Assembly: GCF_018687715.1 (NCBI RefSeq) | Contig: NC_056759.1 | Location: 7,146,501 to 7,210,500, forward strand | Source of the DNA: Carya illinoinensis | Lineage: Eukaryota > Streptophyta > Magnoliopsida > Fagales > Juglandaceae | Direction of reading: 5' to 3' | Length of the DNA stretch: 64,000 nucleotides | The notes under the pieces: model-generated | Told to the model about the DNA's origin: nothing | Databases searched by the model: none | What the model saw: only the letters and a program-made list of their open reading frames with translations | Made by a program: the position numbers and the translations under genes | In this document: positions 23,119 to 33,810 of the stretch, one piece after another | How positions within the stretch are numbered: position 1 is the stretch's first letter | How the letters are laid out: each line of letters opens with the position of its first letter

Positions 23119-24513
23119 CCACATACTCGATCCCACCTGCAAATAAAGACTCATGCCGATGGAACTCTCGAACGTTGCAAAGTGAGGTTTGTTGCTCATG
23201 ATTTCACCCAGCTCCTTGGACTCGACTATGACGAAACCTTCAGTCCAGTTATCAAACCAGCTACTATACGATTGAATCTCGACTTAGCTCTGTCACAAGG
23301 CCGGCCATTAAAGCAACTAGATGTAAGCAATGCTTTCTTGCATGGAGATTTACAAGAAATAGTTTATTTAACTCAACCTCCTGGTTTTGAGGACTACTCA
23401 TCTAAATTATGTTTGTCAATTGCACAAGGCACTCTATGGTTTCAAGCAGGCTCCTCGGGCATGGTATCTGCACTTACATTCAGCAAATGGGGTTTGGGTG
23501 CTGCTCATACGATACTTCACTCTTCTTTCAGCGCAAAGGGTTAGATTTTCTTGTCTTGTTAATTTATGTGGATGATATCATCCTAACAGGAAGCTCTGCC
23601 TCTGCCATCAGCAAATTTATCACTCGTCTCTCAACAATTTTTCACATGAAAAACCTGGGAGATTTGCATTACCTCATTAGAATTCAGGTAACTCGGGACT
23701 CCAGCAATCTTGCACTCCATCAGACTCGGTTATCTCTCGACTCTACTTTAGAAAATTTTTTCTCGATGGTGTTAAGCCTCTCTCCAATCCAATAACTTCA
23801 AGTGCATCCATTTTCGCAACAGAGGGAGATCCTCTAGCTTATCTGACGGTGTAACGACAAATGGTTAGTTATCTTCAATATCTTACATTGACACGTCCCG
23901 ACATTTCTTATGTTGTTCACGTTGTTTCCCAATTCTCCCAAAGCCCTCGTGCTCCTCATCTTTTCGCCTTCAAGAGAATATTTCGCTATCTCAAGGGTAC
24001 CATTAATTTTGGACTTCATTTTGTTAAACAACCATTTTTTGCTCTTACTGATTTTTGCGACGCCGACTGAGCAGGTTCTCGAGGTGACTGAAGATCAATA
24101 ACTGGTTTTGCAATTTTATGGGTGCCAATCTCTTGTCCTGGGGTGCAAAGAAACAGGCGATTGTGTCTCGTTCTACAACCGAAGTCGAATATCATGGTCT
24201 CGTAACCAACACAGTAGAGTTGACGTGGTATATTCATTTGCTGAAGAACCTATGTCATGAGCTTCCTTCACCAACATTGTACTCTGACACTATTAGTGCC
24301 CTTCACATGGCCAAAAACCCAGTCTTTCATCATCGTACCAAACATATCGAGATAGATGTGCATTTTGTCTGCGAACAAGTTGCAAGGGGTGTCGTCTCTC
24401 TCGCACATATTTCTGGCCAAGTTCCGGTGGCTGATATATTCACCAAGCCCCTTTGCAGTCCAAAATTTACACCAAATCGTTGCAAACTCTGCATTGGACC
24501 AATTCCACCTTGA
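23119..24513 (+). pseudogene. Copia reverse transcriptase and RNase H remnant
   Basis: About 40 bases after an ATG-led gag-like start, the sequence jumps into reverse transcriptase (ADGTLERCKVRF, ETFSPVIKPATIRL, QLDVSNAFLHGDL). The frame then changes, the catalytic YVDD is at 23565-23576, and the chain continues into RNase H (LTRPDISY; LLSWGAKKQAIVSRSTTEVEY; TKHIEIDVHFV). Several stops and shifts interrupt it. Reverse transcriptase copies element RNA in living relatives; this one is dead. Confidence 0.9.
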
Positions 24514-24526
24514 GCTTGAGGGGGAA
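24513..24526 (+). other. Polypurine tract of the copia element in SAUR
   Basis: GCTTGAGGGGGAA lies just before the 3' LTR start TGAAGAG. Confidence 0.8.
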
Positions 24527-24734
24527 TGAAGAGAAAAGACCATGATTTGTTGCTAAAATATCTCTATGACATTACAGTAAATACATAGTTTTATATGCAA
24601 GCATTGTACCCATTACATAGCAGCTGTATATTTCCTTCTATAGTTTCTGTACAGCCAGAAGCAGAGCTGAATTCATGTAAACACTATATAAATCAATGCA
24701 AACGCCATACAAACTGTACGCTATATTACTTACT
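24527..24734 (+). repeat. 3' LTR of the copia element in the SAUR gene
   Basis: It pairs with 22877-23078. It ends immediately before the GAGTC target duplication if the extra 30-base tail is counted. Confidence 0.8.
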
Positions 24735-24872
24735 GAGTCTAGTAAATCGGCGCGGTTGGTGAACCTGCAGGACTTCCAGAGGTTCTGCCACGCGGGCATC
24801 AGGAGCAATCTTGATTTCTGGCCCGAATCTCGACCTTTGCTTGATGGACTCGCCGAGAAAACCATCGGGTAA
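24735..24872 (+). pseudogene. SAUR53-like: Severed 3' end of the SAUR52/53-type gene
   Basis: After GAGTC the SAUR frame resumes exactly, with 43 open codons and a TAA at 24870-24872. The residues include LVNLQDFQRFCHAGIRSNL, then DFWPESRPLLDGLAEK, which match my memory of the conserved tail of the SAUR52/53/69 group. Placed after codon 107 of the upstream part this gives about 150 residues, the usual length of that group. It has no start of its own and is separated by about 1.86 kb of copia DNA, so it is not expected to be translated. The old 3' UTR follows. Confidence 0.9.
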
Positions 24873-25133
24873 GTCGGTTCTTACATCTTTTGCTGATGTG
24901 AATCACTCCGAGTTGGCTCCTGCTCAAGGGAAGCCCCTCTCCGAAAAACTCAATTGAACGGATAAAGAAAGTCGTCGCCGAGTACATGCTGCATTTGACT
25001 CGGCCGAGTTAACCAATGAGTTACTCTTTTTATTTTATTTTTATTTTTTGAAAATATTTTAGCATTGGAAGTGGGTTTGGAGTAAATCACTGAGCCGAGT
25101 ACTATCTAATGCTCCGGAGGATACCGAAGGAGA

Positions 25134-25181
25134 TGGCAAATGGGTGGCGAGTTACCACGGAGTCGTCCCGGGTTCAAATCG
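25134..25181 (+). other. Possible pol III A/B box remnant (SINE- or tRNA-like)
   Basis: TGGCAAATGGG (A-box-like) and GGGTTCAAATC (B-box-like) are spaced by about 27 bases inside a locally GC-richer patch. No tRNA cloverleaf can be drawn: the T arm does not pair. It may be an eroded SINE. Confidence 0.25.
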
Positions 25182-25539
25182 GAGTGGATACCTGGGAAAA
25201 AATGAAAAAGAAAGTGGGGCACTTTCATCTTATGATATAAGCGAAGGCAAGGAAGTGATGGTCGGTGATTTGGGTCACGTACCGTAAATTCTGTCGTTTA
25301 ATTGGTTGATTAATGGAAATGTTTGCAGAGAAATTCCCAATCATGATTGGTCCATTTTATATTTATACTTTCTCCATAAAAATTTCTTGATAACTAAGAT
25401 TAACAATTTTCCTTTATTGTTATTGTTGAAACTAATAAAATAAAATTGCTAAATAGTTTAATCACGTTAGACGTTGTGGAAGTTATAATGGGGAACCATT
25501 CCAACCCACGTTAAAAACATAAAAAAAAATTTAGGTGCA

Positions 25540-25665
25540 TTATTTTTTATGTATTTTACTAATATGATTGATTGTATCATTTTTTAATATAAAATAACTA
25601 TTTTGATCAATCACATAAATGAAATACGTAAAATTGACTGTATATAACATAATTCTATACTAATT
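25540..25665. mobile_element. Foldback MITE (family 3)
   Basis: An imperfect inverted repeat around ATGATTGATTGTATCA...TGATCAATCACATAAAT, ending in GACTGTATATAACA. Relatives lie at about 37555-37710, 43433-43566 and 60545-60690. Confidence 0.5.
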
Positions 25666-25739
25666 TTTATAAATTAACACATCTTATTAAATCACACAAT
25701 TTTTAATTTATTTTTATGATAATTTTTTTATGATGCTAT

Positions 25740-25937
25740 GTTTGGATTCGGAAATTATCACATCTCATCATTACAATTTTTTCAAATTTTCACATAAAAT
25801 ATAATAAACAATTCAACTTTTTTAAATTTTAAAATAATAATAATATTAAAAATAAATATTTTAATAATATTTTATTCAACTTTCATCTTTAATCTAAAGT
25901 CATTTTATCTTATTTTATGTCATCTTTAAATCCAAAC
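25740..25937. mobile_element. MITE (family 1, GTTTGGAT ends)
   Basis: It starts GTTTGGATTC and ends AAATCCAAAC, with an inner part of 'cacataaaatataataaacaattcaa' type shared by copies at about 3360-3545, 28208-28412, 41172-41490, 42650-42840, 57795-58020, 60687-60858 and 61755-62100. It has no coding capacity. Confidence 0.65.
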
Positions 25938-26522
25938 CAATCATAAAACATTTCTATATATACGTAAAAATAAAAAAATAAAATTTGATCTATAAATCAA
26001 AAGATCTGGACATCATAATTAAGCAAGAAGCCACAACTTTTGTTGGATGGGCCATAAAGGAAAAAGTCAAGCTTTCTTTTTTAATTTATATATATAGATA
26101 TATATGGGGAAGGGGATTCAATCTATGGTTCTCTTAATGAAAAATTAAAATGTTGCCGATTGATCCAAAAGATTTAGTAGGCGAGAGTCAAGCTAATTTC
26201 TTTAATAGAGAACAATTATTGTACAATTTGGACCTTCTACTTGATTTATGAAGCTCGAGAGCCGGCCCCGAATTAACCCGATGAAGACGACTTCTAATGT
26301 TTCTGTTTTCCATCATTATAACATTGACAATTAACAAATAAATCTGGTCTCTGGCAGAGAAAGTGGACAACCTGGCAGTTCACGAGGGACAGCTTGTCTC
26401 GATTGAAATTTGAATATGGTGATAAAGTTGGAAGTACGAAGAGTTTTTGTGGTTCATTGCGAGCGTCTTCAAGAGATATTTGATAGGGTAATGTTATTTA
26501 ATTGCAACTCTTTTGAATGACT

Positions 26523-28410
26523 CTTTTTGAATAAGCTATAGAATAGTGGCAACTTGTATTGATGTTATCATTATTCAATGCTATTGTAATAAAGTAATAT
26601 TATATATAGTCGTAAAATGCGTAAGCGTCGCATAATTTTTTTTAAAAAAAATAAGGTTTATTATTAAAAAATTAATTTTTTTATGTAAATCTCTCGCATT
26701 TACTCTTATTTTAAAAAAAAAAATTATACGATGCTTATCACTCCTAACTACAAATATCATTTTTTATTATATATGTTTGATGATTTAATTGAGTTTCTGT
26801 TTCGAAGAAGAGGGATAAAATCTTCATTTTTATTAATAATCTTCTCTTTTGGTAGAGGAAAATACCACATACCATTAAGAGAAAAATCTTATAAAATGTA
26901 GAAAAATGCAACTGTATCCCCATTTCACTTTTATTTTATTAAGTTGACAAGATAATATTATTAAACATATTATGTTTTAAATAAGAACCGATTCAAATAT
27001 TGATATATAGTGTCATCTCAACAACGTAAGATGAGAATATGATAATGGTATAATATTGAACATAATTCAAACCATATATGTCATTGACGTGCATGGGGGA
27101 GTCTCTCCTCCTAAACCATGCGAGGCAAAGTCGAACTCTTCTTCTTTCAAGTCCCGCGTAGGATAAACATTCAATCTGAATGGTTACCCGGCCCTGGCCT
27201 GTGTAAAGAGCCATGGAGAGGAGAAAGAACTCAAGCGTTGACAGACAAACATTTCAAAAGAAACTTCGTATTTTAAATACTTATCTAGGTCCTAGAAGTC
27301 CAAGCTATCAAAGTTCGAGGAATTTATACAAGCAATCCTCTTGTATTCTGTCATCCAAAGGATCCTGTTTCAACGTTTACCTTAGGCTGCTACATTTTTT
27401 TAAAGAGAAAAAAACACATGGGAGTACTGGGTTCTTCAATCAATCTGAATCTGTCCCCAAGAAAAATGAACTCTTTGTTGGATAATGACGACGGCTTTGG
27501 GCTGCAGAAGCAGACGCTGCGATTGCGTATCGCAGCATCAGTCTTTTGTTGACGTAGAATGGCATTGATACGTACTGTGCCGATCCACCGCTTAACGCAA
27601 TCTCTGTTGAAAATGACAAGAAACCTTAGCGTTTGAGAAATAATCCATGTAAAAAATATTGTCAGCTTCGTTTAGTATATTGAGTTGAGGAACATGAAAC
27701 TTGAAAGTCTAGTTTCCTGCTGGAGGCACGTGATCTTAATTTGGTTGTGGGTCTAATTAGAATCAGATAAGATTAGGCCCAATTCGTCTTACTTTTCAAT
27801 GGACCCAAAATGGAATAAGAATAAGGCATATATATTACATGTATGTGTGTTCACTTTACTTGGCAGGCCTTGATAAACCTCAATATCTTTCAGTATGGAG
27901 CCCAACCCAAAGAACAAAAAGAAAAAACATGTAATAGATTCTTGAGATGCTTGTTGTTCTATAGGCAACCAATGCTAATTAGCATGTCCGACCCAAAAGA
28001 GAAATTTATCAAGTTCACAACAAAATTTCAGTAAAATTTATAATTTGACGTAGTTAGATGTGTACGTTAGATTATTTAGATTATATTATAATAAAAAGAG
28101 TTTTACAATTTGATATAATATCACAACAACTCACATCATTTACGATTGTAATTTTGTGACATATCTTTATGAATTAAACATTTCTCTTAAATTTTGTTGA
28201 GGTTAAGGTTTGATTTGGATACAAAAAGTGTTTCATCTTATTTTATTTTATTATTATAATTTTTTTAAATTTTCACACAAAATATAATAAATAATTCAAT
28301 TTTTTAATTTTAAAATAATAATAATAAATAATATTTTAATAATATTTTATTTAATTTTTAATTTTTATCTTAATTTATATAATCTCAACTCACTATTTAA
28401 ACGACACTAA
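26523..28410. repeat. Duplicated block, copy B (partner at 203-3545)
   Basis: Same order and orientation as copy A, but without its three extra segments. It contains the shared MITE (about 26605-26770) and, at its end, a family 1 MITE (28208-28412) that is also at the end of copy A. The short frames do not stay in register between the copies. Copy B is not followed by the FPP exon; about 17.4 kb of other sequence lies between. Confidence 0.85.
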
Positions 28411-30708
28411 ATCTTAACATAACATCAATTCAAAATCAAGAAAATAAAGAAAAGCTGGGTCATAATTGAACTTTAGTTTGAAGCATTTTTATTTTTTGTT
28501 TTTTTGAGGTTTTTGCCGTGTATGATAGAAGTGAGAATTTGTGACGATCCCCAAAAGCCAAAACCGTGTGATTGGAACAACACTCGGTGATACGGAAGGA
28601 CAGTATTAAAAACATTGCCGGTTGTTGTCACAGTCCTTAAAGTGGCAGAAAATCCAAAAGTTGGTCTTTTAGAGATGAGCATGCAGGGGACAACTCCAAC
28701 CAAACAATGCCGCTTATCATAAAGTAGGGAAGTCTGGCATGCCAGCTTCCACGTGCCTAGTCCTTTATTTCCTCTATTATTATATAAATTATATATAGGG
28801 ACACAATAATCCATGTGATTAAATTAATCTACACTCCCTAAGTGAGTTGATCTACTTCACCCTAGCTATCACTCCCAAGATTACAAAATCTTTCCCGAAG
28901 GTACGTAAAAGCATATGCACGTGAAGCGTTTTCATGGGTAGAATGCATGTGAACCAAAAACGTTGCAGATGTTGTTGTACGTGTCCAAGATTGCGAGTTA
29001 ATTAGCTAAGGAATGAGATGACGACCACCTGCGAAGAGAACAAACGCTAATAACAACAATAAACTTCCAATTATGATGCTTGCATGCATGCTTGTTATCA
29101 TTACTGTGTGGTGATCAGATGAGATTGGATTCTGCAGATCCCCAAAAAGTCGAGAAAAACAGAGAGAGCTGGACCACTATAAATGTGCCATGCATGCAAT
29201 CATTAATTAATTGGAATTTTCTCATGTACGTTCTACAGTTCTTTGAAAGGAGGAGAAAATTAGCAAGACTTATAATATAGCAGCACGTATTATATATGAA
29301 AGTGAATTGGGTCAGAAAAGTTGTTGCGAGGGTAATGCATGCCAAGGCCGGCCTGGTTCATGCTTGTAACTGGGGTATCACGTACTCTGCAACTCTCTCA
29401 TCATGAGGCACGTAGCCACACACGCGTCTCGTCCTATAAATCTAATTTAACAAGATGGAGCTGAGCCTAACTCCAAACTTAAATTGTTGTTGTTTTTTAT
29501 TTTCCGTTGAATTGAATTGCAGGGATGCTATCTAATTCGTTTCTGGTGATCTTAGGATTCTTTTCTGTCTCTAGCTAATGGTATTCAGTCACGAGACATC
29601 AAACCAAGAGGCCTTAATTTCGATATATCCGTACGCTATTCAGGTGCTTGGAATTCAAGGACTTCTGCAAGTCCTCCATGATCGATCAGTGACGTGATAA
29701 CTGTCCCTCGTATATTATATGTATCTCCCAATTAAAAGAAGAAGAGAGGCATTCACTTGATCATTAATTTTCAGCCCATTAACTGCCAATTAATCTCCAT
29801 ATTGAAAAGCGTGTGGATAATTTATATTATAATCCTAAGATCGTCGGAATTTTTAGGTACTCTAAAGTATGTCATATCGCTAGCTTTTGCTTTTGCTTTG
29901 TCCGGATTCTAATCAACCATAATTGCTTTCATCAATTATCAAAAGAAAAGGAGAGAAAGAAGCTTATAATAAGATTAAGAAAATTTATATTTATAATCGT
30001 AGTTGTACAAGTATCATATAATTGTAAAAGAAAAAATTAATATAAAATTTATATTAAAAAATTAATTTTTTAATTAAAAATCTTATTTTTTTTAAATAAT
30101 TATATAATATTTATATATTCTACGATTGTAATGTACGTAATATTAATTAATTAATTAGTTTCAACGAATAATTAGGGGGAGGATTTGTTCTAATTAGAAT
30201 ATGATTTGTCGTCATTGGTGAGATCTATAAATGACAGCGTACAATGAAATTATTTAGTCGAACACTATCAGGTGGCTGAGAAAAATAATGATCATGTTAT
30301 CGAGTGATATCGATAGTAGTGTATATATTATGAGTTGTTTTGTTTGGTTGTCGTTTTGTATGTTTGTTTTTTCTTTTTCTTTTTTTTTTTTAAATAAATA
30401 ATAATCTATTTTATTTTATTTATTTATGTTTGACATTTGCCAACTAACTGGATAGACCCGCACGTGAAGTCGAAATCATGTATCCAATTCATAGGTTGAT
30501 TGAGATCGTGATATCGATTTCGTTTTTGGAAGGGTCAACTTCATCGAAAAAAGACAAAGATCAAAGGCATCACCAAGTGACACATTCTCTAAATACTAGA
30601 ATAATAATATTTCAAGCTTAATTAACTGCAAGAACGACAACATATCGAACATATATTATCAACAGAGAAATAACCAATACATTGCCAGCAGGGACATATA
30701 TATATAAA

Positions 30709-30883
30709 TGAGAAATTATATTTATAATTATCAGTATATAAATATCAAGTAATTATTTTGAAAAAAATAAATAAATATAAAATCTATATAAAAAGAAAAT
30801 TAATTTTTTAATAATGAACCTCAATCTTTTTATAAATAATTATATGGCACTTACACACTTCACAACTATATATAATATTACTC
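30709..30883. mobile_element. MITE (family 2)
   Basis: Foldback structure: left arm 'agaaattatatttataattatcagtatataaatatcaagtaattattttg', right arm with 'cacttacacacttcacaactatata' and ending TAATATTACTC. Other copies are at about 36618-36778, 38495-38670, 54005-54165, 55703-55905, 56920-57075, 57533-57713 and 62786-62943. Confidence 0.6.
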
Positions 30884-32036
30884 TATATAAATTAATAACA
30901 ACTATAAGTTCCATTCCAAAGTGAACATATGACAATTTTGCACTACTAGCTAGCTACTAACAAAATAGAAATAAAATAATACACATAATTAAGTTTACCT
31001 CTTCCTATCTGTTTAAATTTTTGAGATAACAAGAAACAAAAGTGCTTAATCGTAGCCATATATACTATAACATAAATGCCTTTACTTGAATAGATTTTTT
31101 GGCCGCAAATAAGTTTTGCCGCCCACTCGCTCGAGCGATGGTTGAATGGAGAACCAAAGCATGAAATGGACGACCTTTGGACGAGTTGCCATAAGAATGA
31201 AATGGACGACCTTTTCAAAACCTTTGTAGCCGAGAAGATTACCTCAGTCCATTACTTCTTGACAGTTCTTGTCCTTGTGGAGATAGGCCAGAAATGCATC
31301 ACACTCTCAGCTATGGAGAACCAAAGCATAACTTATTCAGTGGATTCATATTATTTACTCACATTATGTAACAATGTTAACACCGCAATACGTACACATG
31401 CATGACTACTTTTAGCCTACACATGCATGGAAATATATAAGATTTTGACGAAAAAAGGAACAGTCAGAAAAGAAGAGCTAGCTGGAAACTGTCGTGACAG
31501 TATGCAATGGAAGAAGAGAGTATAAATTACTTGATCTCTCCAAATTCATGATGGGCCCTTTGTTAATTAGCACTGCATTAACTCAAACCAGATACGATAG
31601 AGCGGACATGGCCCAGCTCGATTGTGCCGAATCTAGCATTAGATCATATATATATATATATATATATACTAGATCAGAGCAACATGCAAAGCACGTTTAT
31701 TTAATTAGATGAGATAAGATTTTTAATAAAAAATATATATAATATTTTATTAAAAAATTTAATTAATGCATAATTTAATGCAAAAAAAGAAGAAGTAAAT
31801 TTTAATTATTATTTTTAGATAATAATAAGTTAGTAAAGTATAATATATTTCAATAAGCATATTTTGGCCAAATATCATAATGGTTAATATATGCTTGTAG
31901 TTAAATTGTATTTTAGTTTAAAATTAAATATACAACATTATATATATACATGTAGGTACTATATACGTTCAGATTATTTTTTTTCTCTTATATTTTTTCT
32001 CTGATCTGTTTGTTTGTTTATTTTTATTTTTCTTTT

Positions 32037-32039
<3 letters not shown>

Positions 32040-32074
<35 letters not shown>
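32040..32074. repeat. (TA)n microsatellite
   Basis: An uninterrupted TA run of about 17 units. Confidence 0.95.
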
Positions 32075-32079
<5 letters not shown>

Positions 32080-33421
32080 AAAATATCAGCTAGCACATCT
32101 TGATCATACGATCTTTGTGCTTATAGATTAATTCCTATGCTTTGCATGCATGTCTTTTAATTAGCAATTAATACTTGTGGTATTAGAAGATCAAGTTGCA
32201 AAAACATAAAAGTAAAAGCAAAGTTTTTTGTTGGTTTAAAAGTAAAAGAAACTCAGTGGCAAAAACGTAACTACATAACAAAAACAAGAAATATTATTAT
32301 TCATTGCTGTTCATATGGTATAGACACTTATTATAGTAGAATATATATATTTATATATGTGCTTAATCAATTAATCATAACATCGAATTTATCAGAAAAG
32401 ATCTACCCAAAAATATATTATTATTCAACAACTCATTTCACAATTCATCAATATTCATGATAGTTTTATTTCATAAAAAGTTATTAAGTTTTTTTAATTT
32501 AATGTTGATTTTTTTATTTGATTAAAATTTTGAATTTTACTGTACCTTTTAACATTCACTAAATTGTAAAATAGTTGTAAAAAATATTATGTATGTATTA
32601 TTAATTTTCTTTTTCTTTTCAGGTCGAACACATTGAGTATGATCTAACTATTGTCGTATAATAAAATAAATATAAATCATATTTACAGTATTAAATTGTG
32701 TAAACTTTGCATATTTTTTTTAAATATTTAGAACCCAAGTACAAAAATATTACTATAAAAGAAATAATCAAGTTTTGAGAAATATTTTTAAAAGTTAAAA
32801 AAATGGTAGGAATTTTGACAATCAACCTGCCTATTTCTGTACTTTTTTTTTTTGGAAGTTTAATATTGGGAGCTGGAAGGGTGGGAGGCAAGAATGAGTA
32901 ATGCAATCAAACTACCAAATTTCAAAGCAATAGGGTCGGATGGAATCAATGTCGCTTAGACTCCAACCTAACTATTACGAGATATTTCTCATCTCTACAC
33001 TTTGGGATATTGTTCAATTTAATTTCAAGCTCAGAAATATTAAAAATAATGATAATAATTATTTAACTAAGATTAAACCCAAAAAATAAAATAAAAAGAA
33101 TTCTATGTATTAGAAGATTAGGGGCAAAAACTTTTAATTAGCAATTAATACTTGTTGTATTAAAAGATCAAGGGGCAAAAATGTAAAAATAAAAGTAGAT
33201 TTTTTTATTGGTTTAAAATAAAAGCAACTTAAGGGTAAAAATGTAACTACACAATAAAAACAAAAAAATTACTGTTTATTACTATTAATATGAGATAGAC
33301 ACTTATTATAATAGATAGATATGTGCGCACAAAACAGAATATGATCACGACACTGTTTGCCAAAACCCCAAATCGGCTCCTCGAGAGTGCTGGATCTATA
33401 TAAATATATATATATATATAA

Positions 33422-33810
33422 AAGAAATTATATTTACAATTGTGAATGTGTAAGCGCTGTATGATTATTTCAAAAAAAGTTAATAAATATGAAATCTACA
33501 TGAAAATATATATATATATATATAATAAATGATACTTTCAGTTGTGAGTATACAAGCGCCGCATAATTATTTTAAAAAAAATTAATAAATATGAAATCTA
33601 CATAAAAAGATATATATATATATATATATAAGATATAAGAAATGACACTTTCAGTTGTGAGTGTACAAATGCCGTGTAATCATTTTGAAAAAAAATTAAT
33701 AAATATAAAATCCACATAAAAAGAAAATTAATTTTTTAATAATTGATCCTATTTTTTTCAAAACAATTACACAACACTTACACACTTCACCATTCTATAT
33801 GACATTACAT
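33422..33810. repeat. Three head-to-tail left halves of MITE family 2 with (TA)n spacers
   Basis: Left halves start at about 33422, 33525 and 33638 ('agtTGTGAGTgTACAAGCGCCG' type). The first two are each cut after 'AATATGAAATCTACAT.AAAA' by a (TA)n run. Only the third has a right half, ending at 33810 (ACACAACACTTACACACTTC). No coding potential. Confidence 0.75.

Larger units (their letters stand above)
22877..24734 (+). mobile_element. Internally deleted Ty1/copia element inside the SAUR gene
   Basis: LTRs lie at 22877-23078 and 24527-24734 (both begin TGAAGAGA.AAGACCATGATTTG). GAGTC flanks both ends (22872-22876 and 24735-24739) as a 5-bp target duplication. Only about 1.45 kb lies between the LTRs: primer site, a few gag-like codons, then the start of reverse transcriptase to RNase H, so most of gag, protease and integrase are gone. 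The LTRs differ by many substitutions and several indels, so the insertion is old. The last 30 or so bases of the 3' LTR have no match in the 5' LTR, so that end may be 24700 instead. Confidence 0.88.
28413..33400. other. Gene-free stretch with promoter-like and repeat features
   Basis: I recognise no gene. A promoter-like patch near 28750-28800 has CCACGTGC and a TATATAAATTATATATA run. CATGCATG-type motifs are common from 29080 to 31430. A MITE of family 2 lies at 30709-30883. Short direct repeats occur at 31146-31329. (TA)n runs lie at about 31650-31668 and 32040-32074. The minus frame 28473-28814 (113 codons) and the plus frame 31142-31405 match nothing I know. Confidence 0.5.

Noticed and set aside
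25105..25185. tRNA gene
   Set aside because: A B-box-like motif is present but the T arm and acceptor stem do not pair.
28473..28814. 113-codon minus frame
   Set aside because: No family features, overlaps a promoter-like AT stretch and has no support as an exon.
28800..29600. A known plant microRNA precursor
   Set aside because: I looked by eye for the common conserved mature microRNAs and found none; a novel one needs small-RNA data.
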